This document shows, piece after piece, positions 49,785 to 59,742 of a stretch of DNA of 64,000 nt. The stretch's first letter is position 1, and the number at the start of each line of letters is the position of its first letter. Made by a program: the position numbers and the translations under genes. Location: NCBI RefSeq assembly GCF_910594005.1, contig NC_057847.1:22542001-22606000 (forward strand), in the 5' to 3' direction. The stretch comes from Cervus elaphus (Eukaryota > Chordata > Mammalia > Artiodactyla > Cervidae). A model generated the notes under the pieces. It ran no database searches. It saw only the letters and a program-made list of their open reading frames with translations, and was not told where the DNA came from.

Positions 49785-49945
49785 TCTACAGCATGATTTT
49801 AATTAGATGGATAATATTCCACTGTGCTGTGATTTACTTAATCAGCTTCCTTCAGTGTAATGTTCAGGTTGTATCCAGTACATCATTAGTATAAATAATG
49901 CTATGGCTTGATTTCTTTGGGATGTACATTGTGATGTTTTAACTG
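49785..49945 (-). mobile_element. Old L1 fragment, antisense
   Basis: ataatattccactgtgctgt and the following segment match the complement of L1 ORF2 3' part, strongly diverged. It ends about 140 bp before a PDE11A exon. Confidence 0.4.
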
Positions 49946-50087
49946 GAAAGAGACAGGCAAGTATATACATTAAAATTATGTCTTTTTAAAAGTTACTTTT
50001 AAATGCCTGTTATGAAGAGTGGTAAGCCATATGTCTGAAATGGGTAGATAATATTTAATTTTAATTAATTACTTTCATATGTCCTAG

Positions 50088-50163
50088 GCTGACCAGATAT
50101 CTGGTTTTCACATAAGATCGGTTCTCTGCGTCCCTATTTGGAATAGCAACCACCAAATAATTG
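50088..50163 (+). CDS. PDE11A: PDE11A internal coding exon (GAF-B strand), 76 nt
   Basis: Twenty-five codons plus one base, reading A-D-Q-I-S-G-F-H-I-R-S-V-L-C-V-P-I-W and on to H-Q-I-I plus the first base of a glycine codon. This is the GAF segment D-x-x-[ST]-G-F-x-x-R-S-[IV]-L-C-x-P-I that follows the D-P-R-F motif of the previous exon. The acceptor is ttcatatgtcctag and the donor is gtaaga. It is too short for a standard open-frame scan because the frame is closed soon on both sides; it was found by following the protein from the previous exon. Phase: starts on a codon boundary (previous exon ends with GAG) and ends in phase 1. Confidence 0.96.
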
Positions 50164-50429
50164 GTAAGACATTACCTAAATTGTCAAACTTCTTTTGTTA
50201 GAACAAAAATGCAATTTACTTTAAAGTATATCTATCGTTTTTTTGAATGTACCCCTTTTCATGTCCAGGACTCATCAACTTATGTTTCATAGTCTTGTGT
50301 AATCTCACAAGTGAAGACTCCTGATGAATCAACATTAAGCAGGACAATGCACAAATATTTATTCCTTTAAATAAGAACCAATCATTTTGAAGTTGGTAGG
50401 GATTTCAGAAAGCAGCTAACTGAACTCTT

Positions 50430-50535
50430 TTATCTTACTCTGTGGAAATTGAGGCCCAAAGAGAGAGAAAAGATTTGAATAAGGTCACAAAGTGAGTTAT
50501 TAGCAGAATCCCAAATAAAACTCAGGCTTCTTAAT
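50430..50535 (+). mobile_element. MIR SINE remnant
   Basis: gtggaaattgaggcccaaag, aataaggtcacaaagtgag and a following ctcaggcttcttaatcc. Confidence 0.6.
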
Positions 50536-51120
50536 CCTAGTACATCTATATGTTTTTACACATGGGACAAATGCAAAGGAAGTATTGTTAGACATAGACT
50601 GAAATGTGTCTTTCTGCCTCGATGGTTCCAAAATAGGTTACACTTTCCCCTGAATATGGAAATTGTGGGCCAGAGCAGTTTCCAATTTTTCTGTCCCTCC
50701 CTGCTCCTTTCCTTTCCCTCGAAAATTCATTCAGGAAAATCTCAAACCTAAAATTAAGCAAGAAGGGGTCAGTAGTTAAAGTCAAGAAGTGGGAAGACAG
50801 TAGTTGTTTAAACATAATGAAAATGTGTCTTTCTTCTAACAGATGTAAGATAACTAATACATTTGGGAACTAATATAAATTTGTCTCTCTTTGCTTCACC
50901 CTAAGGCTGCCTCTTAAACTCTAAGATATTGGACTTTCCAAAGGATTTAGTTTTCTATAAATATTAACACTTGAATTCTAAGAGAATTTTTTCATCAGTT
51001 TTCTTAATTTGCAGAAAATATTAGTATTTTTAACATAAAGTATATTCTAAGATTTGAGAATTTGAATCTCTAGAGCAAAGCATTAAATTACATCATGTGT
51101 CAAGTTTTAAATATATTTAA

Positions 51121-51244
51121 GGTTTGCTTGTTTATTTTGGCTGTGCTGTAGCATGCTGGATCTTAGTTCCCATATGAGGGAACCCCTTCCCTCTGCAGTG
51201 GAAGCATGGAATCCTAACCACTGGACCACCTTGGGAAGCCCCAT
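51121..51244 (-). mobile_element. CHR-like SINE, antisense, with target duplication
   Basis: ggctgtgctgtagcatgctg, ggatcttagttcccatatga and ccactggaccacc then gggaagcccc. Flanked by the perfect 11 bp repeat aatatatttaa (51110-51120 and 51245-51255). Confidence 0.75.
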
Positions 51245-51502
51245 AATATATTTAATGAGAAGAGAAATTCCATGAGAAACAGCTTGCATTATCTGTAGAT
51301 GTCCAACGGCAATCTCACATGCAGTCTTACATTTCATTCTTAAGTATAAACATCTATTTTCTTTCACAGCTAAGACTGTAGTTTGCCTGTTACACACTAA
51401 AAGCTTTGTATTTTATTATACATGTCTTCTACCATATGATGGCATAGCTCCCTGATGGGAAGTTAGGTGTTTTTAAAAAATAAAAGCATTTAGAATTACA
51501 GT

Positions 51503-51503
<1 letters not shown>

Positions 51504-51545
<42 letters not shown>
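51504..51545. repeat. (TG)n microsatellite
   Basis: A short (TA) run then about 17 TG units. Confidence 0.96.
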
Positions 51546-51547
<2 letters not shown>

Positions 51548-51799
51548 GGGACACAAAGGAATGTTTTCAAGATTGTTGAATTTTTCTAGTTAAACTTGTT
51601 TTCTTTGATAGTACCATGATCCCTGGGTCATGCCCAAAACATCTAGTATAATTCTGGACATGAACTTTGGAAAGAAGACCCACATAAGTTAAATTTTGTA
51701 AAACTAGTTTAGCCCCATTGGTAGCAGGCAACAAAACTAGCCTTCCTTTGAAAGTTAACTGGATCATAATTCTTAACATTTCTTGAATGTTCTCTCCAT

Positions 51800-52022
51800 G
51801 TGGAGCAATATGCTTTACAAACATTATTCAAATGTTATTTTGTTTAATCTTCATAACCCACTGAGATAGTTAACATTTTAATCCTCATTTTACCAATGAA
51901 GAAATTCAGTGTTAAGTTAGGTAATGTGCTCACAGTAACACTACTAACAATGGAGTTGAAATTCAAACCAAGGCTGTTTAACTCCAGAGCCTATGTTCTT
52001 AATCACTATGCCATGCTGCCTC
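51800..52022 (+). mobile_element. MIR SINE remnant
   Basis: taatcttcataacccactga, atcctcattttaccaatgaa, gaaattcaaaccaaggctgt and ccagagcctatgttcttaat in MIR order. Confidence 0.75.
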
Positions 52023-52102
52023 ATTCAAGCACTACGCTTCAGAGAACTGAAAACATTTTAATTATATTTTTTTAAAACTTGTATATTTATATAGTTATAT
52101 AT

Positions 52103-52304
52103 GGCTTCCCAGGAGGTACAGTGGTAAAGAATCTGCCTGCCAATGCAGGAGGTGCAAGAGATGTGGGTTTGATCCCTGGGTCAGGAAGGTCCCCTGGAGA
52201 AGGAAATGGCAACTCACTCCAGTATTCTTGCCTGGAAAATTCCACAGACAAAGGAGTCTGGCAGGCTACAGTCCATGGGGCCACAAAGAGTTGGACACAA
52301 CTGA
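52103..52304 (+). mobile_element. Bov-tA SINE
   Basis: Complete plus-strand copy from ggcttcccaggaggtacagt to ggacacaactgagc, with a few extra bases in the head (ggaggtgcaagagatg). It ends in a (CA)n tract. Confidence 0.95.
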
Positions 52305-52352
52305 GCACACACACACACACACACACATGCATATATATGTATATATGTGTAC
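52305..52352. repeat. (CA)n tract and TA/TG run at a SINE tail
   Basis: About 11 CA units followed by atatatgtatatatgtg; it probably grew from the SINE tail. Confidence 0.93.
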
Positions 52353-52582
52353 ACCATGATATATCAATTATTGTACACAGTCATCTTGAAAACCATTTTT
52401 TGGGAATCTGGTTAATACCTGGTAGAACTCCAGGCTTCAGTGAGACATGGTCTGGATATCAGAGCTGGAAAATGGACTGCATCCCTGTACATCTCATATC
52501 TGTTCTCACAGAGGCAGCAGGTGTTAGAGCAACCTGGGATTAAGCTGAGTGTCTGCACTTAAAGGAGGCTAGAGTCATCTTG

Positions 52583-52703
52583 AGAAGGAAATGGCAACCC
52601 ACTCCAGTACTCTTGCCTGGAAAATCCCATGGACGGAGGAGACTGGTAGGCTACAGTCCATGGGGTCGCAAAGAGTCGGACACGACTGAGCGACTTCACT
52701 TTC
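52583..52703 (+). mobile_element. 5'-truncated Bov-tA SINE next to a PDE11A acceptor
   Basis: Only the second half of Bov-tA (gagaaggaaatggcaaccca to gagcgacttcactttc). Flanked by a perfect 12 bp repeat agagtcatcttg (52571-52582 and 52704-52715). Close to consensus, so probably young. The PDE11A exon begins at 52780. Confidence 0.95.
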
Positions 52704-52779
52704 AGAGTCATCTTGCTGTCTGTAGGAACACGATGTCCAGTGTCAAAAAATGACCACATCTCCCAACCTCTTCTCACAG

Positions 52780-52847
52780 GAGTGGCTCAAGTGTTAAATA
52801 GACTCGATGGAAAACCTTTCGATGATGATGATCAACGACTTTTCGAG
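52780..52847 (+). CDS. PDE11A: PDE11A internal coding exon (GAF-B, NKFDE-like motif), 68 nt
   Basis: Two bases complete the glycine codon, followed by 22 codons reading V-A-Q-V-L-N-R-L-D-G-K-P-F and ending D-Q-R-L-F-E. The N-R-x5-F-x3-D-Q pattern is a degenerate form of the NKFDE motif found in cyclic-nucleotide-binding GAF domains of PDEs. The acceptor is cctcttctcacag and the donor is gtaaga. Four consecutive GAT codons (52821-52832) give D-D-D-D; I recall D-D-A-D in human, so one residue appears changed. A 5'-truncated Bov-tA SINE with target duplications ends just upstream (52703-52715), close to the expected branch-point region. Confidence 0.96.
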
Positions 52848-53794
52848 GTAAGAAAATAAATGTCTGAACCAGGGATTATAGCTGAGTCAGTAGTAGTCTC
52901 CTGGTTACAGCTTGCCCACACCAGGAAGGATAAATAATTATTAATGGATAATTTTTAATCATTATACTTTGACAGCATGATGAAATTTAAAGGAAGATTT
53001 AAAGAATGTATCAGTGTTTAGGTAAGATTTGATTCTCTTGTTCATGAATCAGGTTTTTTTTTTTATCCTAATTGATTGCTTTTTATGGAACTGAATTGCC
53101 TTCTTCTTCTCTCTGAAGTGTAAATCGTCTTATCTTTTTCTTGTTCGTGTGTGTTCAGCCTTGAGACCTCTAACCAGGTGCACTGCCATCCCCTGTCTTC
53201 TGTTCCCAGGCTTCCATTTATTTACTCCCGTCTGCCCTCAGCTGGAGAGGCTAGCCTTGAACAGGCTTCATGGTAGACTTTGCACCAGGAGCCAACATGA
53301 GAACCCCATGATTATTTTTCTCTAGCTGAGAATATGTCAGAACTTCTTTACTAACTGGTTCAAAATCTGAATCCTCCTCCGTCCCCTTAACATTTACCTT
53401 ATGGATACAATCACTTGGTTTCTTTACCAAACTCTTTTATACCCTAGCTTTTGAAAGAGGTTGCTTTTGGTTAAATGAAATGAAATGACCAAAATCAGTT
53501 CACAACCTAAATAAAGTAAGAACATGTTTAAGTGGACTATATGTTTCTAAATGTATAAAGTTATTTCTTCACAATAACATTAAATTAATAATTTTTCTCT
53601 TGTGCAGTGTGAGAGATAAAGCTGTTACATGACAATAGTAATTAAGAATTTTATTGTACATATTTCCCTAAGGCCTACCTCTGTGTACAATAAAATTATA
53701 TTTTCAGGCCCATTCCTGATGCCTGTCTGCTTTTATATTAGATTATGCCAATGAGTTATTACACTTTTTAATTAGTGAACTCTCTCTTTCCTAG
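52848..53794 (+). other. PDE11A: PDE11A intron, 947 bp
   Basis: Bounded by gtaaga and tttcctag. It is the shortest intron here and the only one in which I recognise no interspersed repeat. Composition is AT-rich; nothing else is visible. Confidence 0.92.
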
Positions 53795-53887
53795 GCTTTT
53801 GTCATCTTTTGTGGCCTTGGCATCAACAATACAATTATGTATGATCAAGTGAAGAAGTCATGGGCCAAGCAGTCTGTGGCTCTTGAT
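53795..53887 (+). CDS. PDE11A: PDE11A internal coding exon (end of GAF-B and linker helix), 93 nt
   Basis: Exactly 31 codons, starting A-F-V-I-F-C-G-L-G-I-N-N-T-I-M-Y and ending S-V-A-L-D. The segment forms the last helix of GAF-B and runs into the connecting helix before the catalytic HD-type phosphodiesterase domain. The acceptor has a long pyrimidine run ending ctctctttcctag and the donor is gtaagt, close to consensus. Both ends fall on codon boundaries, so skipping this exon alone would keep the frame but delete the GAF-B exit helix. The exon that should follow in the human protein (V-L-S-Y-H-A-T) was looked for downstream and not seen before position 64000. Confidence 0.97.
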
Positions 53888-54160
53888 GTAAGTGCAATAT
53901 ATTTATGTCAGAATTTATGCTAAAAGCTCTAATCTTTGAGCAGAAAAAGTCCTTGTTATAGAGTTTAGCTTTTCAATTTTTAATTATTTATTTATGGGGT
54001 CAAATTTTAGTGTCATAGATTTGAATTTGATGAAAGCTACAAACCCTCTCTAGAAAAATATACATGTGCGCATAGTTTTACATATAATTTCAGGGATTAT
54101 AATTCAGGTATAATCACAGATCCCCTGCAGCCCAACCATATATGTTGTATAACGCATGAA

Positions 54161-54303
54161 TGGTCAGTTGTATCTGACTCTTGGCGACCCCATAGACTGT
54201 AGCTCACCAGGCTCCTCTGTCCATGGAATTTTCCAGGTAAGAATATTGGAGTTCATTGACATTTCCTACTTTTTACCTTTTCTTTACCATTGCGTCACCT
54301 GTG
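54161..54303 (-). mobile_element. Bov-tA SINE, antisense, with internal loss
   Basis: ggcgaccccatagactgtag, ggctcctctgtccatggaat, then after a gap tctttaccattgcgtcacct. The segment around the gggaagatc core is missing. Confidence 0.82.
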
Positions 54304-54610
54304 TACAGTTATTATAAGCACAGATTTAAAATTTTAGGTTTACTAAAAGGGATGATCCAGAATTAATTTGTCAGGATTTAAAATGTATTAAGAATGTATT
54401 TTGAATATGTATAGATAATGTGGAAATTCACAACTTTTATTACTGTAAGAAAAAAACTCCACTGTGATAATGTGTGATGCAGATGGGGGAAACTGATCTT
54501 GTCGCCATGCAAGCCCCTCCCCGCTCCCCGCACAGACATGAGCATCCTGCTGAGAACTCAGCCCTGTTTCCTGGGCCTGTACTCCATCTCCTCTAAGACC
54601 CACTAAGTTC

Positions 54611-54626
54611 TAAAAGTATAGCTCTA
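54611..54626 (+). repeat. L1 target-site duplication, left copy
   Basis: taaaagtatagctcta, repeated without a mismatch at 57823-57838. Confidence 0.93.
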
Positions 54627-55741
54627 CCTTCTCTAGTTGTTTTAGGTGTAGAGTTAGGTTATTTATTTGACTTTTTTCTTGTTTCTTGAGGTAAGCCTGT
54701 GATGCTATGAACCTTCCCCTTAGCACTGCTTTTACAGTGTCCCATAGGTTTTGGGTTGTTGTGTTTTCATTTTCATTCATTTCTATGCATATTTTGATTT
54801 CTTTTTTGATTTCTTCTATGATTTGTTGGTTATTCAGAAGCATGTTATTTAGCCTCCATATGTTTGAATTTTTAATAGTTTTTTTCCTGTAATTGAGATC
54901 TAATCTTACTGCATTGTGGTCAGAAAGGATGACTGGAATGATTTCAGTTTTTTTGAATTTACCAAGGCTAGATTTATGGCCCAGGATGTGATCTATTCTG
55001 GAGAAGGTTCCATGTGCACTGTGAAATTGATTGTTTTGGGGTGAAATGTCCTACAGATATCAATTATGTCTAGCTGGTCCATTGTGTCATTTAAAGTTTG
55101 TGTTTCCTTGTTAATTTTCTGTTTAGTTGATCTATCCATAGGTGTGAGTGGGGTATTAAAGTCACCCACTATTATTGTGTTATTGTTAATTTCCCCTTTC
55201 ATACTTGTTAGCAATTGCCTTACACGTTGCGGTGCTCCTATGTTGGGTGCATATATATTTATAATTGTTATATCTTCTTCTTGGATTGAACCTTTGGTCA
55301 TTATGTAGTGTTCTTCTTTGTCTCTTTTCACAGCCTTTATCTTAAAGTCTATTTTATCTGATATGAGTATTGTGACTCCTGCTTTCTTTTTGTCTCCGTT
55401 TGCATGAAATATTTTTTTCCAGCCCTTCACTTTCAGTCTGTATGTGTCCCTTGTTTTGAGGTGGGTCTCTTGTAGACAGCATATATAGGGGTCTTATTTT
55501 GTATCCATTCAGCCCATCTTTGTCTTTTGATTGGGGCATTCAACCCATTTACGTTTAAGGTAGTTATTGATAAGTATGGTCCCATTGCCATTTGCTTTGT
55601 TGTTTTGGGTTCACGGTCATACAGCCTTTCTGTGTTTCCTGTCTAGAGAAGATCCTTTAGCATTTGTTGAAGAGCTGGTTTGGTGGTGCTGAATTCTCTC
55701 AGCTTTTGCTTGTCTGTAAAGCTTTTGAATTCTGTTTGCAG
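54627..55741 (-). mobile_element. L1 5' segment, inverted (ORF1 end and ORF2 endonuclease)
   Basis: On the minus strand, reading down from 55741, it starts in the C-terminal part of ORF1 (K-S-F-T-D-K-Q-K-L-R-E-F) and crosses into the ORF2 endonuclease: TLNVNGLNAPIKRQRWAE, GWKKIFHANGDKKKAG, IINIYAP and VGDFNTPL are recognisable, then LWDTVKAVLRGRFIASQAYL near 54740. Frames are disrupted. Its inner end meets the plus-strand part at 55742. Confidence 0.93.
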
Positions 55742-57822
55742 ATGACATGATCCTCTACATAGAAAACCCTAAAGACTCAACCAGAAAATTACTAGAGCTA
55801 ATGAATATAGTAAAGTTGCAGGATATAAAATTAACACACAGAAATCCCTTGCATTCATATACACTAACAATGAGAAAACAGAAAGAGAAATTAAGGAAAC
55901 AATACCATTCACCATTGCAACAAAAAGAATAAAATACTTAGGAGTATATCTACCTAAAGAAAACAAAAGACCTATACATAGAAAACTATAAAACACTGAT
56001 GGAAGAAATCAAAGAGGACACAAACAGATGGAGAAATATACCGTGTTCATGGCTTAGAAGAATCAATATTGTGAAAATGAGTATACTACCCAAAGCAATC
56101 TATAGATTCAATGCAATCCCTATTAAGCTACCAATGGTATTCTTCACAGAACTAGACCAAAGAATTTCACAATTTGTATGGAAATACAAAAAACCTTGAA
56201 AAGCTAAAGCAATCTTGAGAAAGAAGAATGGAATTGGAGGAATCAACCTGCCTGACTTCAGGCTCTACTACAAAGCCACAGTCATCAAGACAGTATGGTA
56301 CTGGCACAAAGACAGAAATATAGATCAATGGAACAAAATAGAAAGCCCAGAGATAAATCCACATACCTATGGACACCTTATCTTTGACAAAGGAGGCAAG
56401 AATATACAATGGAAAAAAGACAACCTCTTTAATAAGTGATGCTGGGAAAACTGGTCAATCACTTGTAAAAGAATGAAACTAGAACACTGTCTAACACCAT
56501 ACACAAAAATAAACTCAAAATGGATTAAAGATCTAACTGTAAGACCAGAAACTATAAAACTCCTAGAGGAGAACATAGGCAAAACACTCTCTGACATAAA
56601 TCACAGCAAGATCCTCTATGACCCACCTCCCAGAATATTGGAAATAAAAGCAAAAATAAACAAATGGGACCTAATGAAACTTAAAAGCTTTTGCACAACA
56701 AAGGAAACTATAAGCAAAGTGAAAAAACACTCTTCAGAATGGGAGCAAATAATAGCAAACAAAGCAACAGACAAAGGATTAATCTCAAAAATATACAAGC
56801 AGCTCCTGCAGCTCAATTCCAGAAAAATAAATGACCCAATCAAAAAAATGGGCCAAAGAACTAAACAGACATTTCTCCAAAGAAGAAATACAGATGGCTA
56901 ACAAATACATGAAAAGATGCTCAACATCACTCATTATCAGAGAAATGCAAATCAAAACCACAATGAGGTACCACTACACACCAGTCAGAATGGCTACTAC
57001 CCAAAAGTCTACAAGCAATAAATGCTGGAGAGGGTGTGGAGAAAAGGGAACCCTCTTACACTGTTGGTGGGAATGCAAACTAGTACAGCCACTATGGAGA
57101 ACAGTGTGGAGATTTCTTAAAAAACTGGAAATAGAACTGCCATATGACCCAGCAATCCCACTCCTGGGCATACACACCAAGGAAACCAGATCTGAAAGAG
57201 ACACGTGTACCCCAATGTTCATCGCAGCACTGTTTATAATAGCCAGGACATGGAAGCAACCTAGATGCCCATGAGTGGATGAATGGATAAGAAAGCTATG
57301 GTACATATACACAATGGAATATTACTCAGCCATTAAAAAGAATACATTTGAATCAGTTCTAATGAGGTGGATGAAACTGGAGCCCATTATACAGAGTGAA
57401 GTAAGCCAGAAAGATAAAGAACATTACAGCATACTAACACATATATGTGGAATTTAGAAAGATGGCAACCATAACCCTATATGCAGGACAGAGAAAGAGA
57501 CACAGATGTATAGAACAGACTTTTGGACTCTGTGGGAGAAGGTGAGGGTGGGATGATCTGAGAGAATAGCATTGAAACAAGTATACTATCAAGGGTGAAA
57601 CAGATCGCCAGCCCAGGTTGGATGCATGAGACAAGTGCTCAGGGCTGGTGCACTGAGAAGACCCAGAAGGATGGGATGGGGAGGGAGGTGGGGGGGGCGG
57701 GGATCAGGATGGGGAACACATGTAAATCCATGGCTGATTCACGTCAATGTATGGCAAAAACCACTACAATATTGTAAAGTAATTAGCCTCCAACTAATAA
57801 AAATAAATGAAAGAAAATAAAA
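55742..57822 (+). mobile_element. L1 3' segment (ORF2 from the RT active site to the 3' end)
   Basis: Starts exactly at the RT active-site codons (D-D-M-I-L-Y-I-E-N-P after gca), continues through P-C-S-W-L-R-R-I-N-I-V-K-M-S-I-L-P-K-A-I and the C-terminal cysteine-rich part (RGCGEKGTLLHCWWEC near 57030), then a G-rich 3' untranslated region, aactaataaaaataaatga and an A-rich tail. ORF2 is broken by stops. The sequence is close to young ruminant L1. Confidence 0.95.
57673..57714 (+). other. G-rich tract in the L1 3' untranslated region, potential G-quadruplex
   Basis: Runs of 3, 4, 3, 8 or more, 4 and 4 guanines in 42 bases on the plus strand, which is also the PDE11A sense strand. G-rich 3' tracts are a known feature of mammalian L1. 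Confidence 0.75.
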
Positions 57823-57838
57823 TAAAAGTATAGCTCTA
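57823..57838 (+). repeat. L1 target-site duplication, right copy
   Basis: taaaagtatagctcta directly after the A-rich tail, identical to 54611-54626. Confidence 0.93.
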
Positions 57839-57942
57839 GTCTCCCCTGAATCCCAGCTTGTTTAGACCCAATTCATATTTTTTTCCAACTTCTATTCTAT
57901 AGCTATTAGCAAAGATTTTATTTATATCTATGAAATAAGTTT

Positions 57943-58147
57943 GGCTTCCCTGGTGGCTCATATAATAAAGAATATGCTTGCAATGTAGGAGACCCAGATT
58001 TGATCTCTAGGTTGGGAAGATCCCCTGGAGAAGGAAATGGCAACCCACTCCAAAATTCTTGCCTGGAGAATTCCATGGACAGAGGAGACTGGTGGGCTAT
58101 ACAGTCCTGGGGTCGCAAGAGTCAGACACGACTGAGCGACTAACCCA
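57943..58147 (+). mobile_element. Bov-tA SINE
   Basis: Complete copy, ggcttccctggtggctcata to cgactgagcgactaaccc. Flanks atgaaataagt (57930-57940) and atggaataagt (58149-58159) form a target duplication with one mismatch. Confidence 0.95.
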
Positions 58148-58364
58148 CATGGAATAAGTAGAGCAGATAAAATGTCAGTGTCTAGATAACATACAGTACA
58201 GTATGATATAAGACACGTACAATCTTCAAAATATTCCGTGTATCAAGTGAGGCATTGTTAGGAAGGGAAAACCAAGGAAGAGGGTAAATAGGGGAATCAG
58301 TGATACCTGCAGAATTCTGGTTTAAGGTTTAGAAGACTTAAAATTAATAGCCAACCATCTATGT

Positions 58365-58550
58365 GGGGCTTCCCTGGTACCTCAGCTGGTAAAGCAGGAG
58401 TCCCCCAGGTCAATTCCTGGGTTGGGAAGATCCCCTGGAGAAGCGAAAGGCTACCCACTCCAGTATTCTTGCCTAGAGAATCCCCATGGACATAGGAGCC
58501 TGGCAGGCTACAGTCCATGGGGTCTCAAAGAGTCAGACACTAAGTGAAGC
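58365..58550 (+). mobile_element. Bov-tA SINE with a short head deletion
   Basis: ggcttccctggtacctcagc then a shortened head, and the usual middle and tail to agagtcagacactaagtg. Flanks accatctatgt and accatctacat fit a decayed target duplication. Confidence 0.93.
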
Positions 58551-59248
58551 ATGACCATCTACATACTTTTCCCTTCCTAACCAGACCTTGACATCTGGAA
58601 GCAACAGGGATCTGTGTCTTTTTTTCTTTTACAACCATATTTTCAGAGTCTAGCAGGGTACTTTGGTATTTATTGAATAGTTTTGGATGAATAGATGAAG
58701 GGGAAAAAGAAGGAGGAAGGAAAGAACGGGAGGAAGGGATTTTTTGCTCTCCCTCTGAGATAGTCCAGCTTTGTTTATATGTAACATCTCTCCAGTAAGA
58801 AATAAACACAGTATCTACAGGTTGAGTTAATATACAGGTGAACTTTAAACATGCAGCCAGCAAATAAGAATCACTAGTAGAACATTAAGGTCTGTATGCA
58901 GAACCATTTTTAAATGCTAGCTCTGTCACCTGCCTCAATGGCGAGAATTAAATGAGATGATATATATGAAGATTTTAGGATGTGGTCAATAAAATTATGG
59001 CAATAGTAACAGTTTATTACTTATAATTGTATTTTTATTAGTGAGAAATTATCATGAATTGGAAGAAAGAGCAAAAGACAGGAATTTGGAACAGCAAATG
59101 TTGAGTCATGCCTCCTTCACTCTCATTGAATTCGGATCTCTAGAGAGTTACTTCATCCATTGTTTCAGAATTTCTGAAACTATATAAAGGAGGACACACT
59201 ATAAACTAGCCCCACTTAAACCCTACTTCATATTGCCATGATGGAATT

Positions 59249-59290
59249 CTCTCTTTCTCTCTCTCTTTCACACACACACACACACACACA
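59249..59290. repeat. (CT)n followed by (CA)n microsatellite
   Basis: About 20 bases of CT-rich repeats then 11 CA units. Confidence 0.93.
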
Positions 59291-59424
59291 GAATATCTCA
59301 TATAAGCTCATTTTCTCACTCCTTGCCTACCTCCTAGTGGCTACTGAAGAGGGCCAAGATAACTGGGTTGAAGCATGAATGGCCATTTACCAATGAAAGC
59401 CAGCATTCTCACTGGTTCCACTGC

Positions 59425-59742
59425 TTTTTAAAAATTGAAATGTAGTTGATTTATAATGTTGTGTAATATACAGAAAAATGATTCAGTTATTTAGATAATC
59501 TTTTTCAGATTCTTTTCCTTTATAGGTTATCGTAACTTACTGAATGTAGTTCCTTGTACCATACAGTAGGACCTTGTTCTTTATCTATTTTGTATATAGT
59601 AGTGTGTCTATTCCTCCCCCACCCTTTCCCCTTTGGTAATCGTAAGCTTGTTTTCTATATCTGTGAGTTTATTTCTGTTTTGTAAATAAGTTCATTTGTA
59701 TCATTTTTAAACGATTCCACATAAAAGTGATATAATACTGTT
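59425..59742 (-). mobile_element. L1 3' end, antisense
   Basis: gaaatgtagttgatttataa, tagttccttgtaccatacag, ccaccctttcccctttgg and tatctgtgagtttatttctg are the complement of a typical artiodactyl L1 3' region. Confidence 0.8.

Larger units (their letters stand above)
36882..50087 (+). other. PDE11A: PDE11A intron, 13,206 bp
   Basis: Bounded by gtaaga and gtcctag. Non-repeat stretches are 37721-38155, 38815-39580, 40331-41995, 42071-42849, 43454-44100, 45651-48428 and 48540-49140. They show ordinary intron composition and no supported gene. The stretch 43530-43780 is less AT-rich than its surroundings and free of recognised repeats; it might be conserved, but that needs an alignment. Confidence 0.88.
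50164..52779 (+). other. PDE11A: PDE11A intron, 2,616 bp
   Basis: Bounded by gtaaga and ttctcacag. It holds two MIR remnants, an antisense CHR-like SINE, a (TG)n tract, a full-length Bov-tA and a short Bov-tA close to the acceptor. The stretch 50536-51109 shows nothing further. Confidence 0.9.

Noticed and set aside
54993..55430. 145-codon minus-strand frame as a gene
   Set aside because: It is the L1 ORF2 endonuclease domain in the inverted part of an L1 insertion.
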